DNA from: an uncultured Collinsella sp.
GTDB lineage: Bacteria; Actinomycetota; Coriobacteriia; Coriobacteriales; Coriobacteriaceae
Assembly: GCA_902482185.1 (NCBI GenBank)
Contig: CABSZR010000003.1
Coordinates: forward strand, 1 to 25,034
Reading direction: 5' to 3'
Length of the DNA stretch: 25,034 nt
Position 1 is the first letter of the stretch; the number at the start of each line of letters is the position of its first letter. The translations under genes and the position numbers were made by a program. This document shows positions 7,242-15,406 of this stretch, one piece after another. Under the pieces are notes generated by a model. That model was not told where the DNA came from, did not search any database, and saw only the letters and a program-made list of their open reading frames with translations.

Positions 7242-8360
7242 CTAGGCCAGCGCAGCTCGCATATCAAAGAACGCCTTAGCAATCGCAGCCGTAACCTCGC
7301 TCGAGCGGTCGCTCCACGGCATCGATGTCATGATGCTCATGACATAGGTACGGCCATCGATGTCGATAAGGCCCGCATCGCATGTCGAATAGCAACCATC
7401 CTCGCTAATCCAGCCTGCCTTGTTGCGCACCAAAACCTGCTCGTCCGCAATGCCATCGCGAATAAACGAGCGCGATGTTGATGTCAGAAGGCCCGACAAC
7501 CACTGTGAAGTCTCGGTATCCATGCTCAGATACTCGCTCATCTCACGCCATAACCTCGCAGAAGTGCGCGGGCAGTAGGTCGGAAAATCACTCATCGGAT
7601 CCAGTGCCGTATCGTAACCGATGCCAAGACCGACAATCCAATCCTCGTAACCGACACGGTCAAACGCCGCACGTAACGCGATAAACGAATCGTTGTCCGA
7701 GTTGACGACCGCGGCCTCGATCAGGTCGCGCACTGTCTGCCAACCCATGTTGTAGCCACCATACGTGGCTAAAGGCCAATCGAGCGACACCTGCCCCGAT
7801 TCGACCAACATCTCGCAAATATAGAGTGCATGCAGCGCCTTATAACTGCTCGCTCCATACACCTCAACATCGGCGTTATACGTCACGCCCCCACCGCTCG
7901 ATAGGTCGTAGAACACTACACCCACGTCGCCCAGCTCCTGCGCCCGACACAGGGCATCCTGGAGCGAGGCAAGGCTCTCATCCTCCAAGGCAGGAGTCTT
8001 GTTATCCACCAACGAGAAGGTCCGAACGGTATCACCCGAAGGGATATCGTTGAAGTCCGCCTTCGAAAGTCTCGTCTTGAGATCTGCCGTCGACAGAGCT
8101 TGATCTGCCGGCGCTTTGGACTTTGAAACCTTCTCGTTTTGCAGCTGTACCGTTGACGCATCTGGGCGCCCCGTTCGCTCCGAGGCGTAGGTTTTAACGG
8201 TAATTCCGAGGATAATAACCGCCGACGTTAGCATCCCAATGGCGGCAATCTTCCTCACGCGGATGCGAGCGCCGGCAAGGCCACGCGAAGACGTGCCCTT
8301 CGTCTTATATCTGCCGCCATGCTGCGGCACATACTCGTCCCGCGATGCGTTGTTTCGCAC
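7242..8360 (-). CDS. Membrane-anchored serine hydrolase, class A beta-lactamase fold
   Basis: A 372-residue protein with a basic cytoplasmic N-terminus, one membrane segment (about residues 38-55) and an extracytoplasmic domain. The catalytic motifs of the penicillin-binding/class A beta-lactamase superfamily are present in order: S-x-x-K (S171-S-Y-K174), S-D-N (221-223) and a K-x-G box reading KAG (K314) in place of KTG. Whether it hydrolyses beta-lactams, acts on peptidoglycan or does something else cannot be told. The start is the GTG at 8358-8360, preceded by AGGAG with a 5-6 nt spacer. The ATG at 8397-8399 overlaps the -10 hexamer of a good promoter and is rejected. Confidence 0.85.
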   Translation of the reverse strand: MRNNASRDEYVPQHGGRYKTKGTSSRGLAGARIRVRKIAAIGMLTSAVIILGITVKTYASERTGRPDASTVQLQNEKVSKSKAPADQALSTADLKTRLSKADFNDIPSGDTVRTFSLVDNKTPALEDESLASLQDALCRAQELGDVGVVFYDLSSGGGVTYNADVEVYGASSYKALHALYICEMLVESGQVSLDWPLATYGGYNMGWQTVRDLIEAAVVNSDNDSFIALRAAFDRVGYEDWIVGLGIGYDTALDPMSDFPTYCPRTSARLWREMSEYLSMDTETSQWLSGLLTSTSRSFIRDGIADEQVLVRNKAGWISEDGCYSTCDAGLIDIDGRTYVMSIMTSMPWSDRSSEVTAAIAKAFFDMRAALA

Positions 8361-8397
8361 GTGGTCTCCTGACTGCCACCGTTTATATACGAGCAGC

Positions 8398-8425
8398 ATG
8401 ATACCGAGCAGGCATTTCTTTCCAA
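8398..8425 (-). promoter_or_regulatory. Sigma-70-type promoter of the serine hydrolase gene
   Basis: On the minus strand, -35 TTGGAA (8420-8425) and -10 TATCAT (8398-8403) are 16 bp apart. Transcription would start near 8390, giving a leader of about 30 nt before the GTG at 8360. Confidence 0.55.
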
Positions 8426-8519
8426 AGATATTCAGCGGCGTTTAAGGTGTCTTTAAAGAAACCACAAGCGTATTTATCCATATGGCACGATTCTGTTGCG
8501 CATCTCCGCCCAAAACGCA

Positions 8520-8584
8520 GTTGCGGTGAAATAGTTCCTGTTTGGGCGGCATAAGCCGAAAAACAAGAACTATTCCACCGCAAC
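8520..8584. repeat. 24-bp imperfect inverted repeat with inner hairpin
   Basis: Arms 8520-8543 and 8561-8584 pair over 24 positions with two differences. The 17-nt centre contains CGGC-ATAA-GCCG. It lies in the 316-nt gap between the serine hydrolase and pflA, with no open reading frame. It lacks the TCCGCA/GAGGA internal loop of the composite elements, so it is a different class; a REP- or MITE-like repeat is possible. Confidence 0.7.
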
Positions 8585-8621
8585 TTGACGGGGCTCTTTG
8601 GCAATCAGTTTGGTGTCCAGG

Positions 8622-8654
8622 GGCACTCATTTAAGTCTGTCCCCAATGAGTGCC
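8622..8654. repeat. REP-like palindrome with GGGGACAG core
   Basis: Arms GGCACTCATT (8622-8631) and AATGAGTGCC (8645-8654) flank a 13-nt loop whose minus strand reads GGGGACAGACTTA. GGGGACAG-type motifs in short palindromes are common in REP sequences mobilised by RAYT (TnpA-REP) proteins. No such gene is in the window, so this is an analogy. It ends 22 nt downstream of the pflA stop codon. Confidence 0.5.
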
Positions 8655-8676
8655 TTTGGGGAGCGAAAATGGCTCG

Positions 8677-9495
8677 CTAGCCGATGGCGTTTTTGAGTTC
8701 CGCGCGGCGCTTTTTCATACCCGTCATGACGGCGTTGCGCAGCTCGGGCATGCGCGCGGTATCCATCTGGGGCACGCCCTCGAGCTTATAGGGAATGCCC
8801 AATTGCTCGTACTTGACGACACCCATCGTGTGATACGGCAGCATTTCCAGACCGACCACGTTATGCCACGGGGCGATTAGACGACCGAGTGCCTCGCACT
8901 CCTCAACCGTATCGGTAATGCCCGGCACCACCACGTGACGGATAACGACCTTAATCTTGCGACGCGCGAGCTCATCACCAAACGCCAGAATGCGTGCGGG
9001 ATCGCAACCGGTCAGCTTTTTATGCTCGACGGGATCGGCGTGTTTAATGTCGAGCAGCACCATGTCGGTCTCGTTGAAAACGGCATCGAACTTCTCAGAG
9101 TGGTTGGGGTCGAACGCATAGCCGCAGCTATCCAAGCAGGTATGCACGCGACCATCGGGGTTGTTGTGCATTGCGCGGAACAGGTCGGCCAAAAACGCGG
9201 GCTGCAGGAGCGGCTCGCCGCCGGATACCGTAATACCACCGCTGCGGTAAAACTCATGGTTGCTCTGGAACTCGTCCATCAGGTGCTCGACGGTCACCAT
9301 GGTGCCGCCGTTCACCGACCAGGTATCGGGGTTGTGGCAATACGCACAGCGCATGGGGCAGCCCTGAACAAACACCACAAAGCGGATGCCGGGTCCATCG
9401 ACCGTTCCCATCGTCTCAATCGAATGCACGCGGCCCAGGACAAACGCAGAGTCCTCAGGACGAGCGTCCACACCCTCGAGCGTCATCTCAGCCAT
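8677..9495 (-). CDS. pflA: Pyruvate formate-lyase-activating enzyme (radical SAM)
   Basis: Radical SAM enzyme that installs the glycyl radical on pyruvate formate-lyase. The protein has 272 residues from the ATG at 9493-9495 (AAGG 8 nt upstream); a second in-frame ATG at 9514-9516 lacks a ribosome site, so the start is not certain. The [4Fe-4S] motif C-x3-C-x2-C is C46-PMR-C50-AY-C53, preceded by the family-typical MGTVDGPGIR. SGGEPLLQ, the SAM-binding GGE motif, follows. It is separated from its substrate genes (16719-19107) by about 7 kb and the sucrose operon, unlike the common adjacent pflB-pflA order. It should act on the free-standing glycyl domain or on the assembled complex. Confidence 0.93.
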   Translation of the reverse strand: MAEMTLEGVDARPEDSAFVLGRVHSIETMGTVDGPGIRFVVFVQGCPMRCAYCHNPDTWSVNGGTMVTVEHLMDEFQSNHEFYRSGGITVSGGEPLLQPAFLADLFRAMHNNPDGRVHTCLDSCGYAFDPNHSEKFDAVFNETDMVLLDIKHADPVEHKKLTGCDPARILAFGDELARRKIKVVIRHVVVPGITDTVEECEALGRLIAPWHNVVGLEMLPYHTMGVVKYEQLGIPYKLEGVPQMDTARMPELRNAVMTGMKKRRAELKNAIG

Positions 9496-9541
9496 TCCCG
9501 CTACCTTGCCTCTCATTGGTTTTAGCTACATAAATGCCAGA

Positions 9542-9590
9542 GCCATTCTAGCCCATACGTTTGCGTTTAAACGTCTCGGGCTAGAATGGC
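9542..9590. promoter_or_regulatory. 13-bp perfect inverted repeat upstream of pflA
   Basis: Arms GCCATTCTAGCCC (9542-9554) and GGGCTAGAATGGC (9578-9590) enclose a centre with an inner ACGTTT/AAACGT pair. The repeat lies 47 nt before the chosen pflA start. Its arm contains TAGAAT, which could be a -10 hexamer on either strand. It may be an operator for pflA or a transcription-ending hairpin for the DegV gene; the sequence does not decide. Confidence 0.5.
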
Positions 9591-9668
9591 ACGTTTTAAT
9601 CTATCCCCCATTACCGTGACGGGAGCCCATGTCGAGATGTGAAGGCGAAGAATGCTCGCCTACAGCCT

Positions 9669-10523
9669 TTACGCCTTGAGCGTGAGCACCGCACCGAAGG
9701 CGGTCGGGCCGCAATGGCTCGAGATGACACCGCCGACCTGAGTCCAGGTAACGTCCTTAAAGCCCAGGTCGTGCGCATAGACTTCCATGTCGTCGCGCAG
9801 CTCCTGGGAAAGGCCTACCGAATACGCCAGGCCAATGTGCGAGTAGTCAATCTCGCCCTTCGCAACCATGTGGTCAATAAAGGCACGGGCGCACTTGAGC
9901 ATAGAGCCGCGGAACTTCTTGGTTGCCACGAACTTGCCGCCCGTTACCTCAATGCAGGGCTTAATCTTGAGCAGATGGGCACCGAGGAATGCCACGTTGG
10001 ATAGACGACCGCCCGCCTTAAGGAAGGCTAGGTCGGTAGGAACAAAGCCCAGCAGCACACGGTCCATGACGGAATTCGTAAAAGCAAAGATCTCGTCGAC
10101 GGTGGCATCGGGGTGAGCCTCGATGTATTTGGCGGTCTCGACGACAACGAGCGACTGGCCCACCGAGACAAAACGCGTATCCATGGAGAATACGTAGTCG
10201 CGGCCCTTAGCCGCAATCTTGGAGGACTGATGCGAGCAAGTCGTGACTTCGGAGTACGCAAGATGCAGAATGGTCGCATCGGGCTGCTCGGCATGGATAC
10301 GGTCATATACGTGCGCAAAATCCGCAGGCGCACAGCCACTGGTCTTGGGCATTACGCCAAACTCGTTGCAGCGTGAATAAATCTCGAGCGGATCGATCGA
10401 ACCGTCCTCGACGGTCTCGTCACCAATCGTGACATGCATGGGCACGCGCACGATGCCGTAGCGCTCGCAGAGCTCCGGCGTCACATCCGACCCAGACTCA
10501 ACCACGATTACGTACTTGCCCAT
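9669..10523 (-). CDS. DegV-family fatty-acid-binding protein
   Basis: DegV (FakB-like) proteins bind a fatty acid and in Firmicutes present it to the FakA kinase. The 284-residue length is typical. The N-terminus reads MGKYVIVVESGSDVTPEL, matching the family opening (V-x-D/E-S-x-SD), and KTSGCAPADF and a GGRLSN motif follow at the expected places. The start is the ATG at 10521-10523; it has no strong Shine-Dalgarno, and an in-frame ATG 24 nt upstream is an alternative. No fakA/DAK-type kinase is in the window. It is on the same strand as pflA but 173 nt upstream, so cotranscription is uncertain. Confidence 0.88.
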   Translation of the reverse strand: MGKYVIVVESGSDVTPELCERYGIVRVPMHVTIGDETVEDGSIDPLEIYSRCNEFGVMPKTSGCAPADFAHVYDRIHAEQPDATILHLAYSEVTTCSHQSSKIAAKGRDYVFSMDTRFVSVGQSLVVVETAKYIEAHPDATVDEIFAFTNSVMDRVLLGFVPTDLAFLKAGGRLSNVAFLGAHLLKIKPCIEVTGGKFVATKKFRGSMLKCARAFIDHMVAKGEIDYSHIGLAYSVGLSQELRDDMEVYAHDLGFKDVTWTQVGGVISSHCGPTAFGAVLTLKA

Positions 10524-10685
10524 TATTATCACGACCCATCTCGACATTGGCTTTTCAATACATGGCACGCGCCGCCGCACTGTTGCACAACGGCGTCCAA
10601 GCGCCAAAGAGACGCCGCCCCTTGCGCACAACAAAGGACAGCGTCTCCCTGGAAAACTCCGTGCTTATCTGAGATTCTACACGGT

Positions 10686-10713
10686 TTATTAAGGAGTGTT
10701 ACTTACTCCGCAA
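10686..10713 (-). promoter_or_regulatory. Possible promoter of the DegV gene with internal palindrome
   Basis: On the minus strand TTGCGG (10708-10713) and TAATAA (10686-10691) are 16 bp apart. A GGAGT/ACTCC palindrome (10693-10709) fills the spacer and could be an operator. The leader to 10523 would be about 160 nt. The rest of 10524-10799 shows no gene. Confidence 0.3.
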
Positions 10714-10799
10714 ACGGCAGCTATACACGATAAACGGTAGTTCGCTGCGGCAACTGCGACACATTCCGCCCGGCAAGTCCAATCGTGCTCCACGCACGG

Positions 10800-12242
10800 T
10801 TAATGCGCGAGGCGGTAGAAATTCATCGATGCCGCACCCTCGGCGTGCAGCTCCATCGCCGGAACCGCCGGCGAATAGGTACGGCTCGTAAGTGCCGCCT
10901 CGCCGCCATTTGCAAAAATCTCGACCATCGTAGTGTCCGAAAGCACGCGCAGGTCGCGAAGCTCGCCGAGCTCAATCGACCTCTGGTCGCGCCCATAGCC
11001 TTCGTCACCCATATCGAGGGTAAGCATCCCGTCCGTATAACGCACAAAGACACCCTTGCGGATTTCGAGCTCGACCATCTTGGCGCCCTCGCAGGAAACC
11101 ACAAGATCAAACAGGCGGCCCGGCTCCTCAACGGTTTCACCGCCTGTCGCGCGAACGCAGTCGCCGCGCATCCTCTCAATCTCGTGCGCCGGCTGCTGGC
11201 AGAGCTTACCATCGCGCATGCTCAGCTCTCGCGGCACCGTCAACGCGCACTGCCACCCGCGCGCCACCGTCGGGTTTTCCGCCGTCGCATCGGGGCAACC
11301 CGACCATCCGATCATCAAACGCCGGCCTGCAGCATCCTCAAAGGACTGCGGAGCATAGAAATCAAAACCGGCATCGACCATCGGGGGCATGCCCTGCCCG
11401 GTGATCTTAAAACTCGGCGCCTCCCAATCGGCCTCGATAGGGAACCACACGCACTGATGCGGATTGCGGTAACGCCAACCATCGGCAGGCACACCCTGCG
11501 GACAGCAAACGAGAATAAGCTCGCCATCAAGCTCAAACAGATCAGGGCACTCCCACATAAAGCCAAACTTCTCGCCCAGCTCAATGCGCGTCGCATAGCT
11601 CCAGACCCCTAAATCACGCGAAGTATAGACAAGCGCGCAGCCACGGTCGTCTTTCGTACGAGCGCCCAGAACCATGTAGTAGATACCATCGTGCTCAAGG
11701 ATCTTGGGGTCGCGCACGTGCGTACCGATATCGTCGGGGTAATCGACTGGTCCAACAGCCATGCGCTTCTCGCCCAATTCGTCGGGATTCTCGGCAACCA
11801 TATGAATCTGGTTTTGCTCACGGCCCGTCAACACGTAGTCGTAATCATCGCGGTCAAAATGCTTGACGTTGCCGGTATAGAAGTAGTGAATCTTGCCATC
11901 ACGTACAAAGGCAGAACCAGAATACGCTCCGCTCGAATCCAAATCGGAATCGGGGAACAGCACGGGGCCGTGATTCTCGTACGTCACAAAATCCTTTGTC
12001 GTCAGATGGTTCCAAAGCACTGGACCGCCATGCGCAGCATCGAACGGATCGTATTGATGATAGATGTGATACGTATCACCAATCTGAACCAAACCGTTGG
12101 GGTCGTTGAGCCAGCCAAGCTCAGGCTCCACATGGAACAAAAGCCTATCGGGGTCGGACGCGATGCGAGCCGCCGTCTCATCCTGTCCGACACGCCACTG
12201 CTCATAGTCCGCGCGTGTCACCTTGTTTTTTTGATTTAACAT
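10800..12242 (-). CDS. scrB: Sucrose-6-phosphate hydrolase / beta-fructosidase, GH32
   Basis: Intracellular GH32 enzyme expected to cleave the sugar phosphate delivered by the neighbouring PTS. The 480-residue protein has all three family motifs: the nucleophile in WLNDPNG (D47), the transition-state-stabilising RDP (D178) and the acid/base in ECPD (E231). A C-terminal beta-sandwich region follows. There is no signal peptide. The ATG at 12240-12242 has GAGAAAG 9 nt upstream. It is the third and last gene of the operon starting at 15223, 101 nt after the PTS gene. Activity on sucrose-6-phosphate is inferred from context; a phosphorylated fructo-oligosaccharide is also possible. Confidence 0.9.
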   Translation of the reverse strand: MLNQKNKVTRADYEQWRVGQDETAARIASDPDRLLFHVEPELGWLNDPNGLVQIGDTYHIYHQYDPFDAAHGGPVLWNHLTTKDFVTYENHGPVLFPDSDLDSSGAYSGSAFVRDGKIHYFYTGNVKHFDRDDYDYVLTGREQNQIHMVAENPDELGEKRMAVGPVDYPDDIGTHVRDPKILEHDGIYYMVLGARTKDDRGCALVYTSRDLGVWSYATRIELGEKFGFMWECPDLFELDGELILVCCPQGVPADGWRYRNPHQCVWFPIEADWEAPSFKITGQGMPPMVDAGFDFYAPQSFEDAAGRRLMIGWSGCPDATAENPTVARGWQCALTVPRELSMRDGKLCQQPAHEIERMRGDCVRATGGETVEEPGRLFDLVVSCEGAKMVELEIRKGVFVRYTDGMLTLDMGDEGYGRDQRSIELGELRDLRVLSDTTMVEIFANGGEAALTSRTYSPAVPAMELHAEGAASMNFYRLAH

Positions 12243-12266
12243 CGCCGTTGACTTTCTCGTCTATGG

Positions 12267-12304
12267 GGAAGGACGCTCGACTCACACGAGTCGAACGCCC
12301 TTCC
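12267..12304. other. Hairpin between the PTS gene and scrB
   Basis: A 16-position stem (12267-12282 with 12289-12304) with two mismatches has a 6-nt loop. Neither strand shows an oligo-T tail, so it is more likely an mRNA-processing or stability hairpin, or a weak attenuator, than a full terminator. Confidence 0.5.
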
Positions 12305-12343
12305 TCAAATGGACTTATCCTCAGATTACGCTGAACGGCTCAA

Positions 12344-13795
12344 CTAGAAGCTAACGTCGAAGCCAGCGCCAGCGCCCTCTTCATCGGTGGTCGGCACGCC
12401 CTTTGCCTTGTTGTAGGCAAAGATCAAGACGATCGGCACGATAAAGGCGATGAGATTGCCAGCCACATACCACACGAGGGTCTCGGGCGTGACGATGAGC
12501 AGGCCAAGCACGCCGGTCAGACCCTGACCGATGGCGCGCACCTCAAAGAGCTTCACGAAGGCACCGCCGCAGCCTGCACCGATGCAAGCGCAGATGAACG
12601 GGATGATCGAGTAGCGCATGTTTGCAGCAAAGATAGCGGGCTCGGAGATTCCGACCAGCGTCGGGATAAAGGACGACATGCAGATGTTGCGCTCTTTGGA
12701 ATGCTTCTTGTGAATGAGGTACATGCCGATGGCGCCGCCGCCCTGGGCGATGATGGAAACCGACCAGATGGCCTGGATGTAGTTGAAGCCAGTCGTGGCA
12801 ACAAGGTTTGCCTCGATACCCTGGATGAACTGATGCGTACCGGTAACGACGAGCGGCTGCAGGAACGCGGCGAAGACAAAGGCACCAAAGACGCCCATCC
12901 TGTTGTACAGGATATCGATTACGCCGGCGAGGACGTCACCGATCAGGTTGCCGAGCGGGCCGAACACGGTGAACAGGGCAACGTTAGCAAGAATCAGGGT
13001 AACGGTCGGGACAAAGACGAACGAAACGACCTCGGGGATGTACTTCTGGGCAATCTTTTCGACCTTAGCCATAAACCAGGCAGTCAGGATTGCGGGGAAC
13101 ACACCGCCCTGGAAAGCAACCATGGGAATGGATAGCGGACCGAAGTTCCAGTACTCAGCACCCGTCGGGTCCATAACGAACGTGTTGCGGTTCATGAGGC
13201 TCGGGTGAACCATGACGATACCGACGAGGATGCCCAGGATCGGGTTACCGCCAAAACGCTTGACCGCGCTGTACATAACCAGGACAGGCAGGTAGTCGAA
13301 CGTGGTGGCGATAATGGCAAAGAAGCTTGCGAGGTTCTTGAGGAACTCGCTGTGATCGGCGAGGCTGCCCTCCATGCCAAAGAGGCCGTTGGCAACGATC
13401 AGCGACTTAAGGCCGATGATGATAGCGGCACCGACGAAGGCAGGAATGATGGGGATAAAGATGTCCGAGAACACCTTGAGGACCGAGAAGAACTTGCCTT
13501 TCTTGTCCGCCTCGGCACCCTTGACCTCGGAAGCGCTGATCTCCTTGACGCCAGTCAGAGCCATAAAGGCGTCGTAAACCTTGTTGACGGTACCGGTACC
13601 AAAGATGATCATGAGCTGGCCGCTGTTGTACAGCACGCCCTTGACGCCATCGATGTTCTCGAGCTCGGCCTTGTTGTATTTGCTCGTATCCTTGAGCACC
13701 AGACGCAGACGGGTCACGCAATGCGTGGCGCCCTCGATGTTCTCCAGTCCGCCGACGTTGTCGACGACTTGCTGGGACACTGCCTTGTAGTCCAT
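12344..13795 (-). CDS. scrA: PTS transporter EIIBC, sucrose/beta-glucoside family
   Basis: Membrane permease that imports and phosphorylates a sugar. The 483-residue protein has an N-terminal EIIB domain (about residues 1-85) with the phosphorylated cysteine in HCVTRLRL (C26), then an EIIC domain with about ten hydrophobic segments. It ends without an EIIA domain, so it must use an EIIA-Glc encoded elsewhere. The start is the ATG at 13793-13795, preceded by GGAG with a 6-nt spacer; the ATG 12 nt upstream abuts its ribosome site. It lies between two GH32 genes, which makes sucrose or a related fructoside the likely substrate; trehalose or beta-glucosides cannot be excluded from sequence alone. 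Confidence 0.88.
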   Translation of the reverse strand: MDYKAVSQQVVDNVGGLENIEGATHCVTRLRLVLKDTSKYNKAELENIDGVKGVLYNSGQLMIIFGTGTVNKVYDAFMALTGVKEISASEVKGAEADKKGKFFSVLKVFSDIFIPIIPAFVGAAIIIGLKSLIVANGLFGMEGSLADHSEFLKNLASFFAIIATTFDYLPVLVMYSAVKRFGGNPILGILVGIVMVHPSLMNRNTFVMDPTGAEYWNFGPLSIPMVAFQGGVFPAILTAWFMAKVEKIAQKYIPEVVSFVFVPTVTLILANVALFTVFGPLGNLIGDVLAGVIDILYNRMGVFGAFVFAAFLQPLVVTGTHQFIQGIEANLVATTGFNYIQAIWSVSIIAQGGGAIGMYLIHKKHSKERNICMSSFIPTLVGISEPAIFAANMRYSIIPFICACIGAGCGGAFVKLFEVRAIGQGLTGVLGLLIVTPETLVWYVAGNLIAFIVPIVLIFAYNKAKGVPTTDEEGAGAGFDVSF

Positions 13796-13840
13796 GTTCC
13801 TCTCCATTCCTTTTCTAAATCATAAAACGGTTCGTTGCCG

Positions 13841-15223
13841 CTACAGAGACGCGATCGTTGCGTTTGCGCACTTGAGCGCACCGTCGGTGACGGTAAGCGC
13901 CACACCCTGGCCCTGCTTGTTGCAGAAGCGAGCGTTGAGCGCAACATCATCGACAAAGATGGTCGCGATGTCGTCGTCGACGACCAGACGCACATGGTGA
14001 GTGCCCTCGCCCTTAAAGAACAACGGACGCTCGAGGCCCATGTTGTTGACCTGGAACCACGGGTACTGGGGAGCCGGCGTGAACTCGAGCTTGCCCTCGC
14101 GCAGGTTGGCGCGGAACTCATAGGCAAGACCGGTCTCGGCGTCCTCGGCGAACTTGACCGAGAAGCCGGCAGCGTTACCGCCGAGCTCAATGTCGGCATC
14201 GAGCAAGTAGGTGGAGCCGGCATCCGCGGCGAGCACCTGCTCGACCTTGCCCGACTCGCAGGAAAGCTCAAAGGTCTCGACTGCCTTAGCCTCGCCAAAG
14301 GCGCCAAGCATGCTGTCGGGGAGCTTGGTGCCGAGCGTTCCGTCGGCACGCTGAACGATCTCGAGGGGCATAAAGGTGCCACCCCATAGGTAAGAGCTGG
14401 GGTCGCCGCCCTCGTCACGCGTAGGAACCCAACCAAAGAGAACGCGACGCTCGCCATCGAATGCGGTGCGAGCGGCGTAGTACGCGCGGCCGTCGAAGGA
14501 GTCGTCAGCGGGGGTAATCCAAGGACCGTTGATGGACTTGGACATGCGGTAACGGGTCTTGTTGCCGTCGCTGTACTCGGAAAAGACGAGGTACCACCAG
14601 TCGCCCATCTTAAAGAGATCAGGCATCTCAAACATGGTGTACAGGCCCGGGTTCCACCAGTCGCCCTGGAACTCCCAGTTGGTCAGATCCTTGGAGGTGA
14701 ACTTGACCAGGCGGCCGGTCATCAGACGCTTGTCCTCGCCCACACGCGTGCCGAGGATGAGCATGTACTCTTCGTTCTCCTCATCCCAAAGCACAAAGGG
14801 ATCGCGCCAGTTGCGGTCATCGTAACCCTCCTGGGGCGGAAGCAGCGTCTCGGCGATGTTCTTCTCCCACTTGACGGCGTCGTCGCTCGTTGCGTGAAGA
14901 AGAACCTGCTTCATCAAACGTGCGCGGACCTTATCGCGATTGCAACCAGTGTAGAGCGCATGGTACTTGTCGCCCACCTTAAACACCGTGCCGGCATAAA
15001 TGTACTGGTCGACTTCCTCGTCGCCGCCACGCTCAAGGCTCTCGCCAAAGTCCTTGTAGTTGACGAAATCCTTGGTCGTAGCGAGTGCCCAGCCAAACGG
15101 CTCTCCGAAAGGTTCGGGGTTACGCGTGTCACGCTGATGATAGAGATAGAACGTGCCGTCCTCGCCGTACGGCATGATGTCGCCTACCCAAATTCCCTCA
15201 GGCTGGTAATACACCTTGTGCAT
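13841..15223 (-). CDS. Atypical GH32 family glycosidase
   Basis: A 460-residue protein of the five-bladed propeller fold of GH32/GH68/GH43 enzymes. The position of the nucleophile motif reads WVGDIMPYGEDG (D15) rather than WMNDPNG, RDP is intact (NWRDPF, D141) and the acid/base motif is FEMPDLF (E199) rather than ECPD. The three acidic residues are therefore kept in altered surroundings, and substrate specificity probably differs from scrB. There is no signal peptide. The ATG at 15221-15223 has AGGAAG 6 nt upstream; a GTG 18 nt earlier overlaps that site. It is the first gene of the operon, 45 nt before the PTS gene, directly under the operator-controlled promoter. Confidence 0.85.
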   Translation of the reverse strand: MHKVYYQPEGIWVGDIMPYGEDGTFYLYHQRDTRNPEPFGEPFGWALATTKDFVNYKDFGESLERGGDEEVDQYIYAGTVFKVGDKYHALYTGCNRDKVRARLMKQVLLHATSDDAVKWEKNIAETLLPPQEGYDDRNWRDPFVLWDEENEEYMLILGTRVGEDKRLMTGRLVKFTSKDLTNWEFQGDWWNPGLYTMFEMPDLFKMGDWWYLVFSEYSDGNKTRYRMSKSINGPWITPADDSFDGRAYYAARTAFDGERRVLFGWVPTRDEGGDPSSYLWGGTFMPLEIVQRADGTLGTKLPDSMLGAFGEAKAVETFELSCESGKVEQVLAADAGSTYLLDADIELGGNAAGFSVKFAEDAETGLAYEFRANLREGKLEFTPAPQYPWFQVNNMGLERPLFFKGEGTHHVRLVVDDDIATIFVDDVALNARFCNKQGQGVALTVTDGALKCANATIASL

Positions 15224-15265
15224 CCGAGACTTCCTTTCCACGACATACTAACTCGGTACAATGGC

Positions 15266-15294
15266 AAGATATGTCAATCGTTTTCATATGTCAA
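15266..15294 (-). promoter_or_regulatory. Promoter of the GH32-PTS-scrB operon
   Basis: On the minus strand -35 TTGACA (15289-15294) and -10 TATCTT (15266-15271) are 17 bp apart. Both hexamers overlap operator-like repeats, as expected for repression by the adjacent LacI-type protein. The leader to 15223 is about 35 nt. Confidence 0.7.
15271..15287 (+). promoter_or_regulatory. LacI-type operator O1
   Basis: ATGTCAATCGTTTTCAT is a 17-bp imperfect palindrome centred on CG, matching the LacI-family pattern. It lies between the -35 and -10 of the operon promoter. Confidence 0.7.
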
Positions 15295-15304
15295 ACGTTT
15301 TCAC
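15288..15304 (+). promoter_or_regulatory. LacI-type operator O2
   Basis: ATGTCAAACGTTTTCAC directly abuts O1, with 17 bp between centres, and covers the -35 hexamer. Confidence 0.7.
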
Positions 15305-15334
15305 ACCAATACGTCTTTTCGCAGTTCCAGTCGT

Positions 15335-15351
15335 CGGCAAACGGTTGACAT
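15335..15351 (-). promoter_or_regulatory. LacI-type operator O3
   Basis: On the minus strand ATGTCAACCGTTTGCCG shares ATGTCAANCGTTT with O1 and O2. Its centre is 46 bp from that of O2, upstream of the promoter. Confidence 0.6.
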
Positions 15352-15406
15352 ATGCCGGTGAACGGTCATCAGAGGCGTTTGAGGAATTCTTTTGGCACGG
15401 GATGAA

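Noticed and set aside
10524..10799. Possible tRNA or small RNA gene
   Set aside because: Short palindromes and direct CCGTTT repeats are present but no cloverleaf or clear promoter-terminator pair could be built.
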